Source: Diaminobutyricibacter sp049994905
GTDB taxonomy: Bacteria > Actinomycetota > Actinomycetes > Actinomycetales > Microbacteriaceae
DNA length: 64,000 bases
Assembly: GCF_049994905.1 (NCBI RefSeq)
Contig: NZ_CP188258.1
Coordinates: 3,782,001 to 3,846,000, forward strand
Direction of reading: 5' to 3'
Shown here piece after piece: positions 24,291 to 33,242 of this stretch (the first letter of the stretch is position 1; each line of letters starts with the position of its first letter). Under the pieces are notes generated by a model. That model saw only the letters and a program-made list of their open reading frames with translations. It had not been told where the DNA came from and ran no database searches. The position numbers and the translations under genes were made by a program.

Positions 24291-25583
24291 GTGGTGACGG
24301 AGACCTACCTGACCCAGCCCATCGACCAACAGTCCGCTCGCGTCCTGGCCGACGCCGGCCTGCGGCTGTCGCTCGTCGACACAGCCGACCAGGCCGCATT
24401 CGACCAGTGGCTTCTCGCCGACTTCCGTGGATTCCTCGGCGGCAGGAACGATGCCGACGCACTCGCCGAGGCCCGCGAATACCTGCGAGACAACCGCACG
24501 ACAGCCGTCTACGACGACGCGATCCCGGCAGCGGCATCGCCGGTGGGCACCGTGAATTCGTGGGTGGCGCCTCTCACCGTTCCCGGCGGTGCTGCCGTCG
24601 ACAGCTGGGCGATCAGCTCGGTCACCGTGGCTCCGACCCATCGTCGCCGCGGCGTCGCCAGCGCCCTTCTCGGCGCCGAGCTGCGCACCGCGCAGGCGCT
24701 CGGCGTGCCGCTCGCCATCCTTACGGTGTCGGAATCGGTGATCTACGGCCGGTGGGGTTTCGGACCCGCGACGTGGGCGACCGAGTGGCGCGTCGATACG
24801 AAGCGGGTGCGGTGGGCCGGACCTGCGACGACCGGCCGCCTGTCATTCAGCGAACCGGAGGAGTACCGGGAGACCGGCCGTGCCGTTCTCGCTACGATCA
24901 TGGCCGGCCGCGCCGGCGAAATCGCCATGACGCCGCATCTCGCCGACCGGCTGATCGGCCCGCACAAGGGCAACCCCGATGCGTCCAAGTACAGACTCGT
25001 GCGCTATGACTCCCCCACGGGCGAGCCGGAAGGCTTCGTGAGCTACATCGTGAAGGATTCCGACGACTTCGTGCGCCACACGGTCGAGGTGAACTACCTG
25101 GCCGCCGCAAAGGACGAGGCACTGACTGCGCTCTGGCGGTACCTGCTCGAGCTCGACCTTGTGGCCGAGGTCCACATCGACACGCGCGGCATCGACGAGC
25201 CGATCCGCTTCCTGGTGTCCGACATCCGGGGTGCTCGGGTCGTTGGCGAGCAGGATCACCTCTGGGTGCGCATCCTCGATCTGCCTGCCGCCCTGAGCGC
25301 CCGCCGCTACGAGCGTGACGGCGACCTCGTGCTCGAGGTGGCCGATGACCTGGGCTTCGCCGACGGCCGGTACCGGGTGCGCGTCAGTGGCGGCGTTGCG
25401 AGCGTCGAGACCACGACAGCGGAACCCGATGTGACGCTGCCGGTCAGTTCACTCGGCGCCGTCTACCTCGGTCACGACACGGCCCGTCACCTCGCACTCG
25501 CGGGCAAGCTGTCCGGCGACGCTGACGCGCTCGACCTGATCTTCCGCACTGCCGTCCCGCCGCGGCTGTCCACGTGGTTCTGA
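24291..25583 (+). CDS. Eis-family N-acetyltransferase (GNAT plus SCP2-like domain)
   Basis: The 430-residue protein has the three-part Eis structure: an N-terminal GNAT with the acetyl-CoA signature VTVAPTHRRRGVASALLG (about residues 111-128) and YGRWGFGPAT, a second GNAT-like domain, and a C-terminal SCP2-like domain. The terminal carboxylate in STWF acts as base in Eis enzymes, and the protein does end that way. Mycobacterial Eis acetylates aminoglycosides and other amines; the substrate here is unknown. GTG codons at 24291 and 24294 are both possible starts. Confidence 0.88.
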   Translation: MVTETYLTQPIDQQSARVLADAGLRLSLVDTADQAAFDQWLLADFRGFLGGRNDADALAEAREYLRDNRTTAVYDDAIPAAASPVGTVNSWVAPLTVPGGAAVDSWAISSVTVAPTHRRRGVASALLGAELRTAQALGVPLAILTVSESVIYGRWGFGPATWATEWRVDTKRVRWAGPATTGRLSFSEPEEYRETGRAVLATIMAGRAGEIAMTPHLADRLIGPHKGNPDASKYRLVRYDSPTGEPEGFVSYIVKDSDDFVRHTVEVNYLAAAKDEALTALWRYLLELDLVAEVHIDTRGIDEPIRFLVSDIRGARVVGEQDHLWVRILDLPAALSARRYERDGDLVLEVADDLGFADGRYRVRVSGGVASVETTTAEPDVTLPVSSLGAVYLGHDTARHLALAGKLSGDADALDLIFRTAVPPRLSTWF

Positions 25584-25605
25584 GCCCGGCGACTCGGAGC
25601 CGGGG

Positions 25606-26892
25606 CTAGTCGACCAGGTCGTGGCGCACGACGATCTCGTCGCGACCGGGTCCGACGCCGATCGCCGAGATGCGTGCGCCGCTCATCTCTTCGAGCGCGA
25701 GAACATAGTCCTGCGCGTTCTGCGGCAGGTCCGTGAAGTTCCGCACGCTGGAAATATCTTCCTTCCAGCCCGGGAACTCCTGGTAGATGGGTACGGCGTG
25801 GTGGAAGTCGGTCTGCGAGGCCGGTACCTCGTCGTGGCGCACTCCGTCGACGTCGTAGGCGACCGCGACCGGGATGCGCTCGAGGCCGGTCAGCGTGTCG
25901 AGCTTGGTGAGCACGAAGTCGGTGACGCCGTTGATACGCGCGGAATACCGGGCGATCGGCGCGTCGTACCAGCCGGTGCGGCGCGGGCGGCCCGTTGTCG
26001 TGCCGAACTCGAAGCCTCGCTCGCGCAGCCATTCCCCGGATTCGTCGAACAGCTCCGTCGGGAAGGGCCCTGCGCCGACGCGGGTCGTGTATGCCTTGAC
26101 GACGGCGATCACGCGGTCGATGCGGTTCGGTCCGATGCCGGAACCGGTGGCGGCGCCGCCGGCGGTCGAGTTGGATGAGGTCACGAACGGATAGGTTCCG
26201 TGGTCGACGTCGAGCATGGTCGCCTGCCCGCCCTCGAACAGCACGTATTTGCCGGCGTCGAGCGCCTGGTGCAGCAGCAACCCGGTGTCGGCAACCATCG
26301 GACGAAGCCGTTCGGCGTAGCTCAGCAGGTCGGTGACGACCTCGTCGACGGTGATGGCGCGACGGTTGTAGACCTTCACCAGCATGTGGTTCTTCTGGTC
26401 GAGAGCGCCCTCGACCTTCTGGCGGAGGATGTTCTCGTCGAACAGGTCCTGAACGCGGATGCCGACCCGGTTGATCTTGTCGGCGTACGTCGGGCCGATC
26501 CCACGCCCGGTCGTGCCGATCTGGCGCTTGCCCAGGAAGCGCTCTGTCACCTTGTCGATGGTGCGGTGGTACTGGGTGATGACGTGGGCGTTGGAGCTGA
26601 CGCGCAGGCGCGAGACGTCGACGCCGCGGGCGATGAGCGCATCCAGTTCTTCGAACAGCACCTCGATGTCGACGACGACGCCGTTGGCGATCACCGGCGT
26701 GACACCCTCGGTCAGGATGCCGGACGGCAGCAGGTGCAGCGCGTACTTCTCGTTGCCGACGACGACCGTGTGGCCGGCGTTGTTGCCGCCGTTGAACTTG
26801 ACCACGTAGTCGATGCGGTTTCCGAGGAGGTCGGTCGCTTTGCCTTTGCCTTCGTCGCCCCACTGGGCGCCGATGATCACGATCGCGGGCAC
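25606..26892 (-). CDS. purA: Adenylosuccinate synthetase
   Basis: PurA joins IMP and aspartate with GTP in the first step toward AMP. The 428-residue protein opens with PAIVIIGAQWGDEGKGKATD (GTP-binding loop and catalytic Asp), then FNGGNNAGHTV, GTTGRGIGPTYADK, SNSTAGGAATGSGIGP and RRTGWYDAP, all invariant in the family. It stands alone on its strand, 86 bp from a divergent TetR gene whose operator lies between them. Confidence 0.97.
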   Translation of the reverse strand: MPAIVIIGAQWGDEGKGKATDLLGNRIDYVVKFNGGNNAGHTVVVGNEKYALHLLPSGILTEGVTPVIANGVVVDIEVLFEELDALIARGVDVSRLRVSSNAHVITQYHRTIDKVTERFLGKRQIGTTGRGIGPTYADKINRVGIRVQDLFDENILRQKVEGALDQKNHMLVKVYNRRAITVDEVVTDLLSYAERLRPMVADTGLLLHQALDAGKYVLFEGGQATMLDVDHGTYPFVTSSNSTAGGAATGSGIGPNRIDRVIAVVKAYTTRVGAGPFPTELFDESGEWLRERGFEFGTTTGRPRRTGWYDAPIARYSARINGVTDFVLTKLDTLTGLERIPVAVAYDVDGVRHDEVPASQTDFHHAVPIYQEFPGWKEDISSVRNFTDLPQNAQDYVLALEEMSGARISAIGVGPGRDEIVVRHDLVD

Positions 26893-26947
26893 TGTTCAGT
26901 CCTCTTCCTGGGTGGCTGATGGAGCACTCGATCCTATCGTGTCCCGT

Positions 26948-26973
26948 TATCTTGCACATCGCTGTGCAAGATA
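26948..26973. promoter_or_regulatory. Perfect 11-bp inverted repeat, probable TetR operator
   Basis: TATCTTGCACA (26948-26958) and TGTGCAAGATA (26963-26973) are exact inverted copies separated by TCGC. The right arm ends 5 bp before the TetR start, so the regulator mRNA is leaderless or the site blocks initiation. The site is also about 56 bp upstream of purA on the other strand. Confidence 0.8.
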
Positions 26974-26978
26974 GTACG

Positions 26979-27689
26979 ATGAGTGCAATGAGCATCCCCC
27001 AGCCCCGCGCACCCCGGCGCGACGCCGCCGAGAACCGCGAGGCGATCCTTCTCGCTGCGGCCGCCGCCCTCAACGACGACATCGACGCATCCCTCGAGAC
27101 CATCGCCGCGCGCGCCGGCCTCACCCGCCGCGCGATCTACGGCCACTTCGCCACCCGAGACGACCTGCTCGTCGAGACATTCACCCGCGGCGCCGCGCGC
27201 ATCGGGTCCTCCGTGCTCCCGCTGAGCGATCCGGATGCGCGGGTCGAGATCGCGCTCTACGGCGCCACCCTCTGGGCCGAGGTCGGGCACGTGCGCGTCG
27301 CTGCGCAACTCGCGGTGCGGGGCCCGCATCGCGCACGCGTCGCCGAAGCGCTCGAACCCGCCCGCCTCAAGCTCCTTGCGACCGTCGAGCGGGGAATCGC
27401 CGACGGCACGTTGCGCGGCGACATCGAGGCGCCCACCCTCGCTCGCCTGATCGAGGCCGCCGCCATCGCGGTGCTCGACGAGGCGACCCGCACGGGGATG
27501 TCCGACGACGAAGGCCGGCGCCTCGTGATGCTGAACGGCCTGGGCACTGCCGGCATCGGATGGCGCGAAGCCGACGAACTGATTCAAAAAACTCCGGTGC
27601 TGCGCGCTGGAGCTGAAAGTGCCGCACGGCGGCACCGCGACGCCAGCGCCGAGGCGGCTGCGCTCCCGAGGACGGACAACCAAGAGTGA
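26979..27689 (+). CDS. TetR-family regulator of a YhgE/Pip transport operon
   Basis: The ATG at 26979 gives 236 residues (an ATG at 26988 is an alternative; a longer start would read through the operator). The N-terminal helix-turn-helix is seen in ASLETIAARAGLTRRAIYGH followed by FATRDDLL. The C-terminal ligand domain is Ala-rich and ends in a polar tail. Its stop overlaps the next start (GTGA), and the operon continues with a degenerate ATPase and a YhgE/Pip membrane protein. Binding to the perfect repeat just upstream would autorepress the operon. Confidence 0.87.
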   Translation: MSAMSIPQPRAPRRDAAENREAILLAAAAALNDDIDASLETIAARAGLTRRAIYGHFATRDDLLVETFTRGAARIGSSVLPLSDPDARVEIALYGATLWAEVGHVRVAAQLAVRGPHRARVAEALEPARLKLLATVERGIADGTLRGDIEAPTLARLIEAAAIAVLDEATRTGMSDDEGRRLVMLNGLGTAGIGWREADELIQKTPVLRAGAESAARRHRDASAEAAALPRTDNQE

Positions 27690-28330
27690 AGATCACCCTC
27701 GACGGGGTCGCGAAAGGCGCCCGTAACGCCGCGCTGCCCCCGACATCCGTCACCTTCCGCACCGGCGAGGTGACCCTCGCGCGCGCCGAGACGGAACAGC
27801 GCCCCACTGTGCTCGGCCTGATCGCGTCGGGGCGGATGCGCCCGGATGCGGGCACCGTGACCATCGACGGCGTCACCGATTATTCGGAGCTGCGCACGCG
27901 CATCGCGCTGATCGACGCTCCGGCGGTCTGCGAACCCGCAGCCGACGTCACCGTTGCGGGCGTGGTAGCCGAAGAGCTGATGTTCGCCGGGCGGCCATCC
28001 AACCCGATCGCCGTCAAGAAGACGCTTGCCGAACTGCACGCGACCGAGTGGGCTCGCACCGCGATCGCGAACGTTCCGCCGACGGTGCGGATCGGGCTGC
28101 TGGCCGAGCTCGCGATCAGGCGCGAAGGCGTCATGGGCCTCGTGATCACGTCACCCGACCGCCACGGCGGCGACCCGAAGGAATGGTGGGACCTAGCGCA
28201 GGGGCTCGCCGAGCGAGACCTCGCCGTGCTCGTCGTCGCAGGAGATGCGTCAGCTGCCCTGCTCTCCGGCGAGACCCGGAAGACCGGGACCGAAGAGACC
28301 GAGACCGAAGAGACCGAGAAGACAGCATGA
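27686..28330 (+). CDS. Degenerate ABC-type ATPase-like protein
   Basis: The 214-residue product has the outline of a short ABC ATP-binding protein (RPTVLGLIASGRMRPDAGTVTIDGV resembles the region after a Walker A motif; only its layout is meant) but lacks a Walker A lysine loop, an LSGGQ signature and a clear Walker B. In several actinobacterial operons such a protein precedes a YhgE/Pip membrane protein. It is probably not a working ATPase and might be a scaffold. The C-terminus is a repetitive Glu/Thr tail. It is coupled to both neighbours by 4-bp overlaps. Confidence 0.68.
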   Translation: MKITLDGVAKGARNAALPPTSVTFRTGEVTLARAETEQRPTVLGLIASGRMRPDAGTVTIDGVTDYSELRTRIALIDAPAVCEPAADVTVAGVVAEELMFAGRPSNPIAVKKTLAELHATEWARTAIANVPPTVRIGLLAELAIRREGVMGLVITSPDRHGGDPKEWWDLAQGLAERDLAVLVVAGDASAALLSGETRKTGTEETETEETEKTA

Positions 28331-30180
28331 AGGTCCCCCAGATGATCGCGGCGGAATTCCGCCGCCTCACCGCGAACCCGATGTCGATCGTCGCGCTGGT
28401 CGCGCTGGTGGCGGTGCCGATCCTCTACGGCGGCCTCTACCTCTGGGCCAACCAGGACCCGTACGCGCGCCTGAACCAGATCCCGGCCGCGATCGTCGTC
28501 GACGACACCGGCACGACTGTGGACGGAAAGACCGTGCACTACGGCACCGAGATCGCCGACGAGCTGGTGAAGGACGGAACGTTCGACTGGCACGTGGTCA
28601 CCCCGGGGTCGGCGGCATCGGGTGTCGACAGCTCGAAGTACGACTTCAGCATCACCATTCCGAGCGACTTCTCCGAGGCGCTGGCCTCTGCATCGAGCAG
28701 CTCACCGCGACAGGCGACCGTCACCCTGACCACGAACGACACGAACAGCTACCTCGCGTCGACGATCGGCCAGCAGGCGGCGGAGAAGATCCGCGTGTCG
28801 ATCGTGAAGAAGGTCAACGAGCAGGCGGCGCAGCAGTTCCTGATGGGGCTGGCGAGCATCCGCTCGAACCTGGTGACAGCGGCGGATGGCGCGAGCCGGC
28901 TCGTCGACGGAACCGCGACCGCGCAGACCGGCGCGAAGGCGCTCGCCGACGGGACCGCGAAAGTCTCGACCGGCGCGAGCGCCCTGTCGAGCGGTACCGC
29001 CCAGGTCGCGAGCGGTGCTGACCAGGTCGCGGACGGCGCGCAGAAGGTCGCGGACGGCAACGCCCAGCTCGCCGCGAAGGCCAACCAGGCGGGTGCGGTC
29101 GCCGACCAGGTCGCCGGTGCGGTTCCGCAGGCGCGGCAGGCGATCATCGACCGGCTGACCGCGGCCGGCGCGACGCCGGCCCAGATCGACGCCGCTCTCG
29201 CAGCCCTCGACCCACTCGGCGTGAAGATCACGTCGGGAAACGCGCAGGTCCAGAACCTCGTCGGGCAGGTCGACCAGCTCTCGGCAGGCGCGAACCAGGT
29301 CGCCGCAGGCAGCGCGCACGTGGCATCCGGCGCGCACCAGAGCGCGGAGGGCGCGTCGCAACTGGCGTCGGGGGCGCAGCAGACGGCATCCGGTGCTTCG
29401 TCGCTGAGCGACGGAATCGGCACCCTGCACACCGGGACCGTGAAACTCCACGACGGGCTGAGCGACGGCGTCGCGCAGATCCCCGACAACTCGGCCGAGC
29501 TGCAGAAGAAGCAGGCGGCCACCATCGCTGATCCGGTGAAGCTCGCGAACACCTCGATCACCTCAGCGGGCACCTACGGGGCCGGACTCGCGCCGTTCTT
29601 CGTCGCGCTCGCCGCGTGGATCGGCATCTACGCCCTGTTCCTGATCGTCAAGCCGGTCTCGCGGCGGGCCATCACCGCCCTGCACTCGCCGATCAAAGTG
29701 ACGCTCGCCGGCTGGCTGACACCGGGGCTGCTGGGCGCGATCCAGATGGTCGGACTATTCGCGGTGGTGGGGGCCGCGCTCCAGTTCCCGATCGCGAATC
29801 CGGTGGGGATGTTCGCGATGATGGCGACCGCGTCGCTCACGTTCGCGGCGATCATCCTCGCGCTCAACGTGTGGCTCGGGAGCGTCGGACAGTTCCTCGG
29901 CCTGGTGCTGATGGTGCTCCAGCTGGTCACCGCGGGTGGAACGTTCCCGTGGCAGACCCTTCCCGGTCCGCTGGCGGCGCTGCATCACGTGCTGCCGATG
30001 TCGTATGCGGTCGACGGCATCCGTCAGCTGATGTACGGGGGAAACCCGGCGACGGCGTGGGCTGATGCCGGTGTCCTCGCGCTGTGGGCGCTCATCGCGC
30101 TGCTCGTCGCGGCGATCGGAGTGACCCGGATGACCCACTTCCGCACCCTGCGCGACCTGCGCCCCAGCCTGATCGGGTAA
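28327..30180 (+). CDS. YhgE/Pip-domain integral membrane protein
   Basis: The 617-residue protein starts at ATG 28327. One membrane segment at the N-terminus (MSIVALVALVAVPILYGGLY) is followed by a large extracytoplasmic region of about 400 residues, then five to six membrane segments from about residue 415 (GLAPFFVALAAWIGIYALFL). The outer region has many Ala/Gly/Ser repeats of the form DGAxKxADGxAQ and ASGAxQxASG, likely a long coiled structure. This is the YhgE/Pip layout, related to ABC-2 permeases, phage-infection proteins and ESX-like export; its role is unknown. It is the last gene of a TetR-led operon. Confidence 0.87.
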   Translation: MKVPQMIAAEFRRLTANPMSIVALVALVAVPILYGGLYLWANQDPYARLNQIPAAIVVDDTGTTVDGKTVHYGTEIADELVKDGTFDWHVVTPGSAASGVDSSKYDFSITIPSDFSEALASASSSSPRQATVTLTTNDTNSYLASTIGQQAAEKIRVSIVKKVNEQAAQQFLMGLASIRSNLVTAADGASRLVDGTATAQTGAKALADGTAKVSTGASALSSGTAQVASGADQVADGAQKVADGNAQLAAKANQAGAVADQVAGAVPQARQAIIDRLTAAGATPAQIDAALAALDPLGVKITSGNAQVQNLVGQVDQLSAGANQVAAGSAHVASGAHQSAEGASQLASGAQQTASGASSLSDGIGTLHTGTVKLHDGLSDGVAQIPDNSAELQKKQAATIADPVKLANTSITSAGTYGAGLAPFFVALAAWIGIYALFLIVKPVSRRAITALHSPIKVTLAGWLTPGLLGAIQMVGLFAVVGAALQFPIANPVGMFAMMATASLTFAAIILALNVWLGSVGQFLGLVLMVLQLVTAGGTFPWQTLPGPLAALHHVLPMSYAVDGIRQLMYGGNPATAWADAGVLALWALIALLVAAIGVTRMTHFRTLRDLRPSLIG

Positions 30181-30327
30181 CGGGCTCGGGCACGATCGCG
30201 GCAGGAGGCGCGCGCGCACCCCGGATGCCGGCGAAGGGTGCCGGAAGCAGGCTTCCGCCCGCGTCGAAACCCACTTGTCGCACCTCGCGTGCGAAGCTGC
30301 GTCGGCGGCGCCACTTAGGGTTGCAGG

Positions 30328-31170
30328 GTGAGAACGCCCGCTGAAACCACCCTCCGCATCCTCCACCTCTCCGACACGCACCTCTACGGCGACGGCACGC
30401 TGCACTACGGCATCGTCGACACGACGGCTGCGCTCGCCCGGACACTGGAGCGGGCGAGCGAGCTCGAAGCCGTCGACGTAGTCGTCGCATCCGGTGATCT
30501 CTCCGACGACGGCAGCGCCGAGTCGTACCGCATCCTGGCCGGGATGCTCGAGCCGTGGGCTGCCGAACGGGGAGCGGTCGTCGTCTACGCGATGGGCAAC
30601 CACGACCTGCGGGCCGGCTTCGAGGAGGTGCTCGGGGCGCGTACCCGCGTGCACGACATCCGGGGCTTCCGCATCGCGACCATCGACAGCACCGTGCCCG
30701 GCGCGGGCTACGGCAACCTCGACGAGGCGCAGCTCGACGCGCTGCGTGTGGCGCTGGAAGCACCGTCGGAACGGGGCGCGATCGTCGTGATCCACCATCC
30801 GCCCGTGCCCGCCCAGACGACCTTGCTGGGTGCGCTCGAACTGCAGAACCCTGCCGACCTGCTCGACGTGTGCGCGACGGGGGACGTGCGGCTCATCCTG
30901 GCCGGCCACTACCACCATCCGTTGACGAGCGAGGCCGCGGGCGTTCCTGTCATCGTCGCGCCCGCTGTCGCGAACACGGCCGATCCGCTGGCCCTTCCGG
31001 GCACGGAGCGCGCCGCGGTCGGGTCGGGCTTCGCCTACATCGAGTTGGTCGGCGACCGCGCTGCGCGCGTGATGTTCATCACTGCTCCGGGCCCGGACGA
31101 CGGCGAGATCGTCTACGACCTCGATGCCGCCGCTGTCGACCGCATCGCCTCCGCCGCCGGCCCCCGCTGA
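30328..31170 (+). CDS. Calcineurin-like metallophosphoesterase (CpdA-type cyclic nucleotide phosphodiesterase)
   Basis: The 280-residue protein has the full two-metal set: LHLSDTHLYG (D-x-H), VVASGDLSDDG (GD), YAMGNHDLRA (GNHD), VIHHPPVP and LAGHYHHPL (GHxH). It is close to Rv0805/CpdA enzymes that hydrolyse 3',5'-cAMP and related phosphodiesters in the cytosol. GTG 30328 is the start. It stands alone on the plus strand and is followed by hairpin B (31185-31243). Confidence 0.86.
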   Translation: MRTPAETTLRILHLSDTHLYGDGTLHYGIVDTTAALARTLERASELEAVDVVVASGDLSDDGSAESYRILAGMLEPWAAERGAVVVYAMGNHDLRAGFEEVLGARTRVHDIRGFRIATIDSTVPGAGYGNLDEAQLDALRVALEAPSERGAIVVIHHPPVPAQTTLLGALELQNPADLLDVCATGDVRLILAGHYHHPLTSEAAGVPVIVAPAVANTADPLALPGTERAAVGSGFAYIELVGDRAARVMFITAPGPDDGEIVYDLDAAAVDRIASAAGPR

Positions 31171-31184
31171 GCGCCCCTGCTCCC

Positions 31185-31243
31185 TCGAGCACAGGAAAAA
31201 GCATCCCATCCGTCGGAATCGAGGTGCTTTTTCGTGTGCTCGA
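31185..31243. terminator. Hairpin B of the dispersed GCACAGGAAAAG family
   Basis: TCGAGCACA (31185-31193) pairs with TGTGCTCGA (31235-31243); after one mismatch the helix continues through GAAAAAGCATC with GAGGTGCTTTTTC, with one G-U pair. The loop is about 17 nt and the T5 run lies in the right arm. It ends the CpdA-like gene and lies 39 bp before the next start. The arm core matches hairpins A and C. Confidence 0.78.
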
Positions 31244-31282
31244 CGGACGGTGCCAGGGGGCCCGCGCCGGTAACGTGGCGTT

Positions 31283-31690
31283 ATGGCTGGTTACTCCGGA
31301 ACACCGCTGTGGAAGAAACTCGGCATGAAGCCAGGTTCGCGGGTCCTCGTCGCGCACGCTGATGCCGGATGGCGCATCCCGGATGCCCCCGACGGCGTCG
31401 AGTGGGTTCGAGGCGACGACGAGGGCGCACTCGACCTCGTGCTCGCCTTCTACCGGAGCGCCGCCGACTACGCTGCCGAACTCGACGGCCTGGGCGAACG
31501 CATCTTCCCGGCCGGCACACTGTGGATCGCCTGGCCCCGCAAGGCCGCAGGCCATGTCAGCGACCTCGGCGACACCGTCGTACGGAATGCCGCTCTCGAA
31601 CGCGGCCTGGTCGACGTCAAGGTCGCACAGGTCGACGACGACTGGTCCGCGCTCAAAGTCGTGTGGCGCGTCGAACTGCGCTCACGCTGA
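31283..31690 (+). CDS. DUF3052-family protein
   Basis: This 135-residue protein fits DUF3052, a family found widely in actinobacteria. GYSGTPLWKKLGMKPGSRV and LWIAWPRKA are the family landmarks; the end VVWRVELRSR is also typical. Its role is unknown. In some relatives it lies next to or is fused with redox proteins, but nothing similar is beside it here. It converges on a TrmH gene with a 5-bp gap. Confidence 0.85.
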   Translation: MAGYSGTPLWKKLGMKPGSRVLVAHADAGWRIPDAPDGVEWVRGDDEGALDLVLAFYRSAADYAAELDGLGERIFPAGTLWIAWPRKAAGHVSDLGDTVVRNAALERGLVDVKVAQVDDDWSALKVVWRVELRSR

Positions 31691-31695
31691 AGAGC

Positions 31696-32337
31696 TCAGT
31701 CGAAAACGACGTGCTGGGTCACCCAGCTGTGCATGGCGACCGCCGCGGCGGCCGACGCGTTGATCGAACGCGTGGAGCCGAACTGGCTGATCTCGACCAC
31801 CGAATCGGATGCCGCGAGCGCCGCATCCGACAGCCCCGGCCCTTCCTGGCCGAAGAGCAGCACGCACTCCTGCGGGAACGCGAACGTCTCGATGATCACC
31901 GAACCGGGAACGTTGTCGATCGCGATGATCGGCAGGGCCGATTGGTGCGCCCAAGCCACGAAATCGGCCACATCGTCGTGATGCACGACGTGCTGGTAGC
32001 GGTCGGTGACCATCGCGCCGCGCTTGTTCCAGCGGCGTCGGCCGATGATGTGGACCGTGTCAGCGCCGAAAGCGTTGGCGCTGCGCACGATCGACCCGAT
32101 ATTCATGTCGTGCTGCCAGTTCTCGATGGCCACATGGAATGGATGCCGGTGCTCGTCCAGGTCGGCGACGATCGCCTCCATGCGCCAGTAGCGGTAACGG
32201 TCGATGACGTTGCGCGTGTCGCCGTGGGCCAGCAGGTCGGGGTCGTAGAACGGCTCGTCGGGGAGCTCGCCCTGCCAGGGACCGACGCCATGAGTGGTGA
32301 GCTCCGCGGTCGGATTGGCTGCGTGCTCGGATTCCAC
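31696..32337 (-). CDS. TrmH/SpoU-family RNA methyltransferase
   Basis: The 213-residue SPOUT methyltransferase shows the three family motifs: HDMNIGSIVRSANAFGAD (motif 1), LLFGQEGPGLS (motif 2) and ISQFGSTRSINASAAAAVAM (motif 3), which form the knotted SAM site. It would 2'-O-methylate a tRNA or rRNA ribose; the exact site is not clear. It starts at ATG 32337 and is divergent from the HAD gene. Confidence 0.9.
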   Translation of the reverse strand: MESEHAANPTAELTTHGVGPWQGELPDEPFYDPDLLAHGDTRNVIDRYRYWRMEAIVADLDEHRHPFHVAIENWQHDMNIGSIVRSANAFGADTVHIIGRRRWNKRGAMVTDRYQHVVHHDDVADFVAWAHQSALPIIAIDNVPGSVIIETFAFPQECVLLFGQEGPGLSDAALAASDSVVEISQFGSTRSINASAAAAVAMHSWVTQHVVFD

Positions 32338-32429
32338 ACGTTCAGGTTACTGGTACCGCATTGGAACCTCCCCGAAATGAAGTGCGGATGCTCCGCCCGA
32401 TAGATTGGGTCCCGTCGAAAGGGGTACGC

Positions 32430-33227
32430 GTGTCGCGACGTCACGAGATCGAATGCTGGCTTACAGATATGGACGGGGTTCTCGTCCATGAGAACGAAGC
32501 GTTGCCCGGGGCGCAGGAGCTGATCCAGCAGTGGCGGGACCAGGGCACTCCCTTCCTCGTGCTGACGAACAATTCGATCTTCACGCCGCGCGACCTTGCA
32601 GCGCGACTGCGCGCATCCGGTCTCGACGTTCCGGAGGAGTCGATCTGGACATCCGCTCTCGCCACCGCCGACTTCCTCAGGTCGCAGATGCCCGGCGGAA
32701 GCGCCTTCGTGATCGGTGAGGCCGGCATCACGACGGCCCTGCATGAGGCAGGGTTCATCATGACCGATGTCGACCCCGACTACGTCGTCGTCGGCGAGAC
32801 ACGCAACTACTCGTTCGAGGCGATCACCAAAGCGATCCGCCTGATCGGAAACGGGGCGCGGTTCATCTCGACGAACCCCGATGCGACCGGGCCGAGCGCC
32901 GAAGGGCCGCTCCCGGCGACCGGCGCGGTCGCTGCGTTGATCACGAAGGCGACCGGGCGTGAACCGTATGTCGTCGGCAAGCCGAACCCGATGATGTTCC
33001 GTTCGGCGATGAACCGCATCGGCGCGCACTCGGAGAACACGGCGATGGTCGGCGACCGGATGGACACGGACATCGTCGCCGGCATCGAGGCCGGACTGCA
33101 CACGATCCTGGTGCTGACCGGGATCAGCGACCAGGCCGAAATCGACCGGTACCCGTTCCGCCCCGACGAGATCGTCTCCGGAGTGAACGAGCTCGTCGCG
33201 CCCACGCCGGTCGAATCCGACCTCTAG
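32430..33227 (+). CDS. HAD-IIA family hydrolase (NagD-like)
   Basis: The 265-residue protein starts at GTG 32430, 5 bp after GAAAGGGG; an upstream in-frame ATG at 32361 is less good. It has CWLTDMDGVLVHENEALPG (nucleophile Asp in DMDG), VLTNNS (motif II), VVGKPNPMMFR (motif III Lys) and MVGDRMDTDI (motif IV). C2-capped HADs of this type dephosphorylate nucleotides or sugar phosphates. Its substrate is unknown. It converges with the Septum_form gene. Confidence 0.88.
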   Translation: MSRRHEIECWLTDMDGVLVHENEALPGAQELIQQWRDQGTPFLVLTNNSIFTPRDLAARLRASGLDVPEESIWTSALATADFLRSQMPGGSAFVIGEAGITTALHEAGFIMTDVDPDYVVVGETRNYSFEAITKAIRLIGNGARFISTNPDATGPSAEGPLPATGAVAALITKATGREPYVVGKPNPMMFRSAMNRIGAHSENTAMVGDRMDTDIVAGIEAGLHTILVLTGISDQAEIDRYPFRPDEIVSGVNELVAPTPVESDL

Positions 33228-33242
33228 CGTTTCGTCTCGGGC

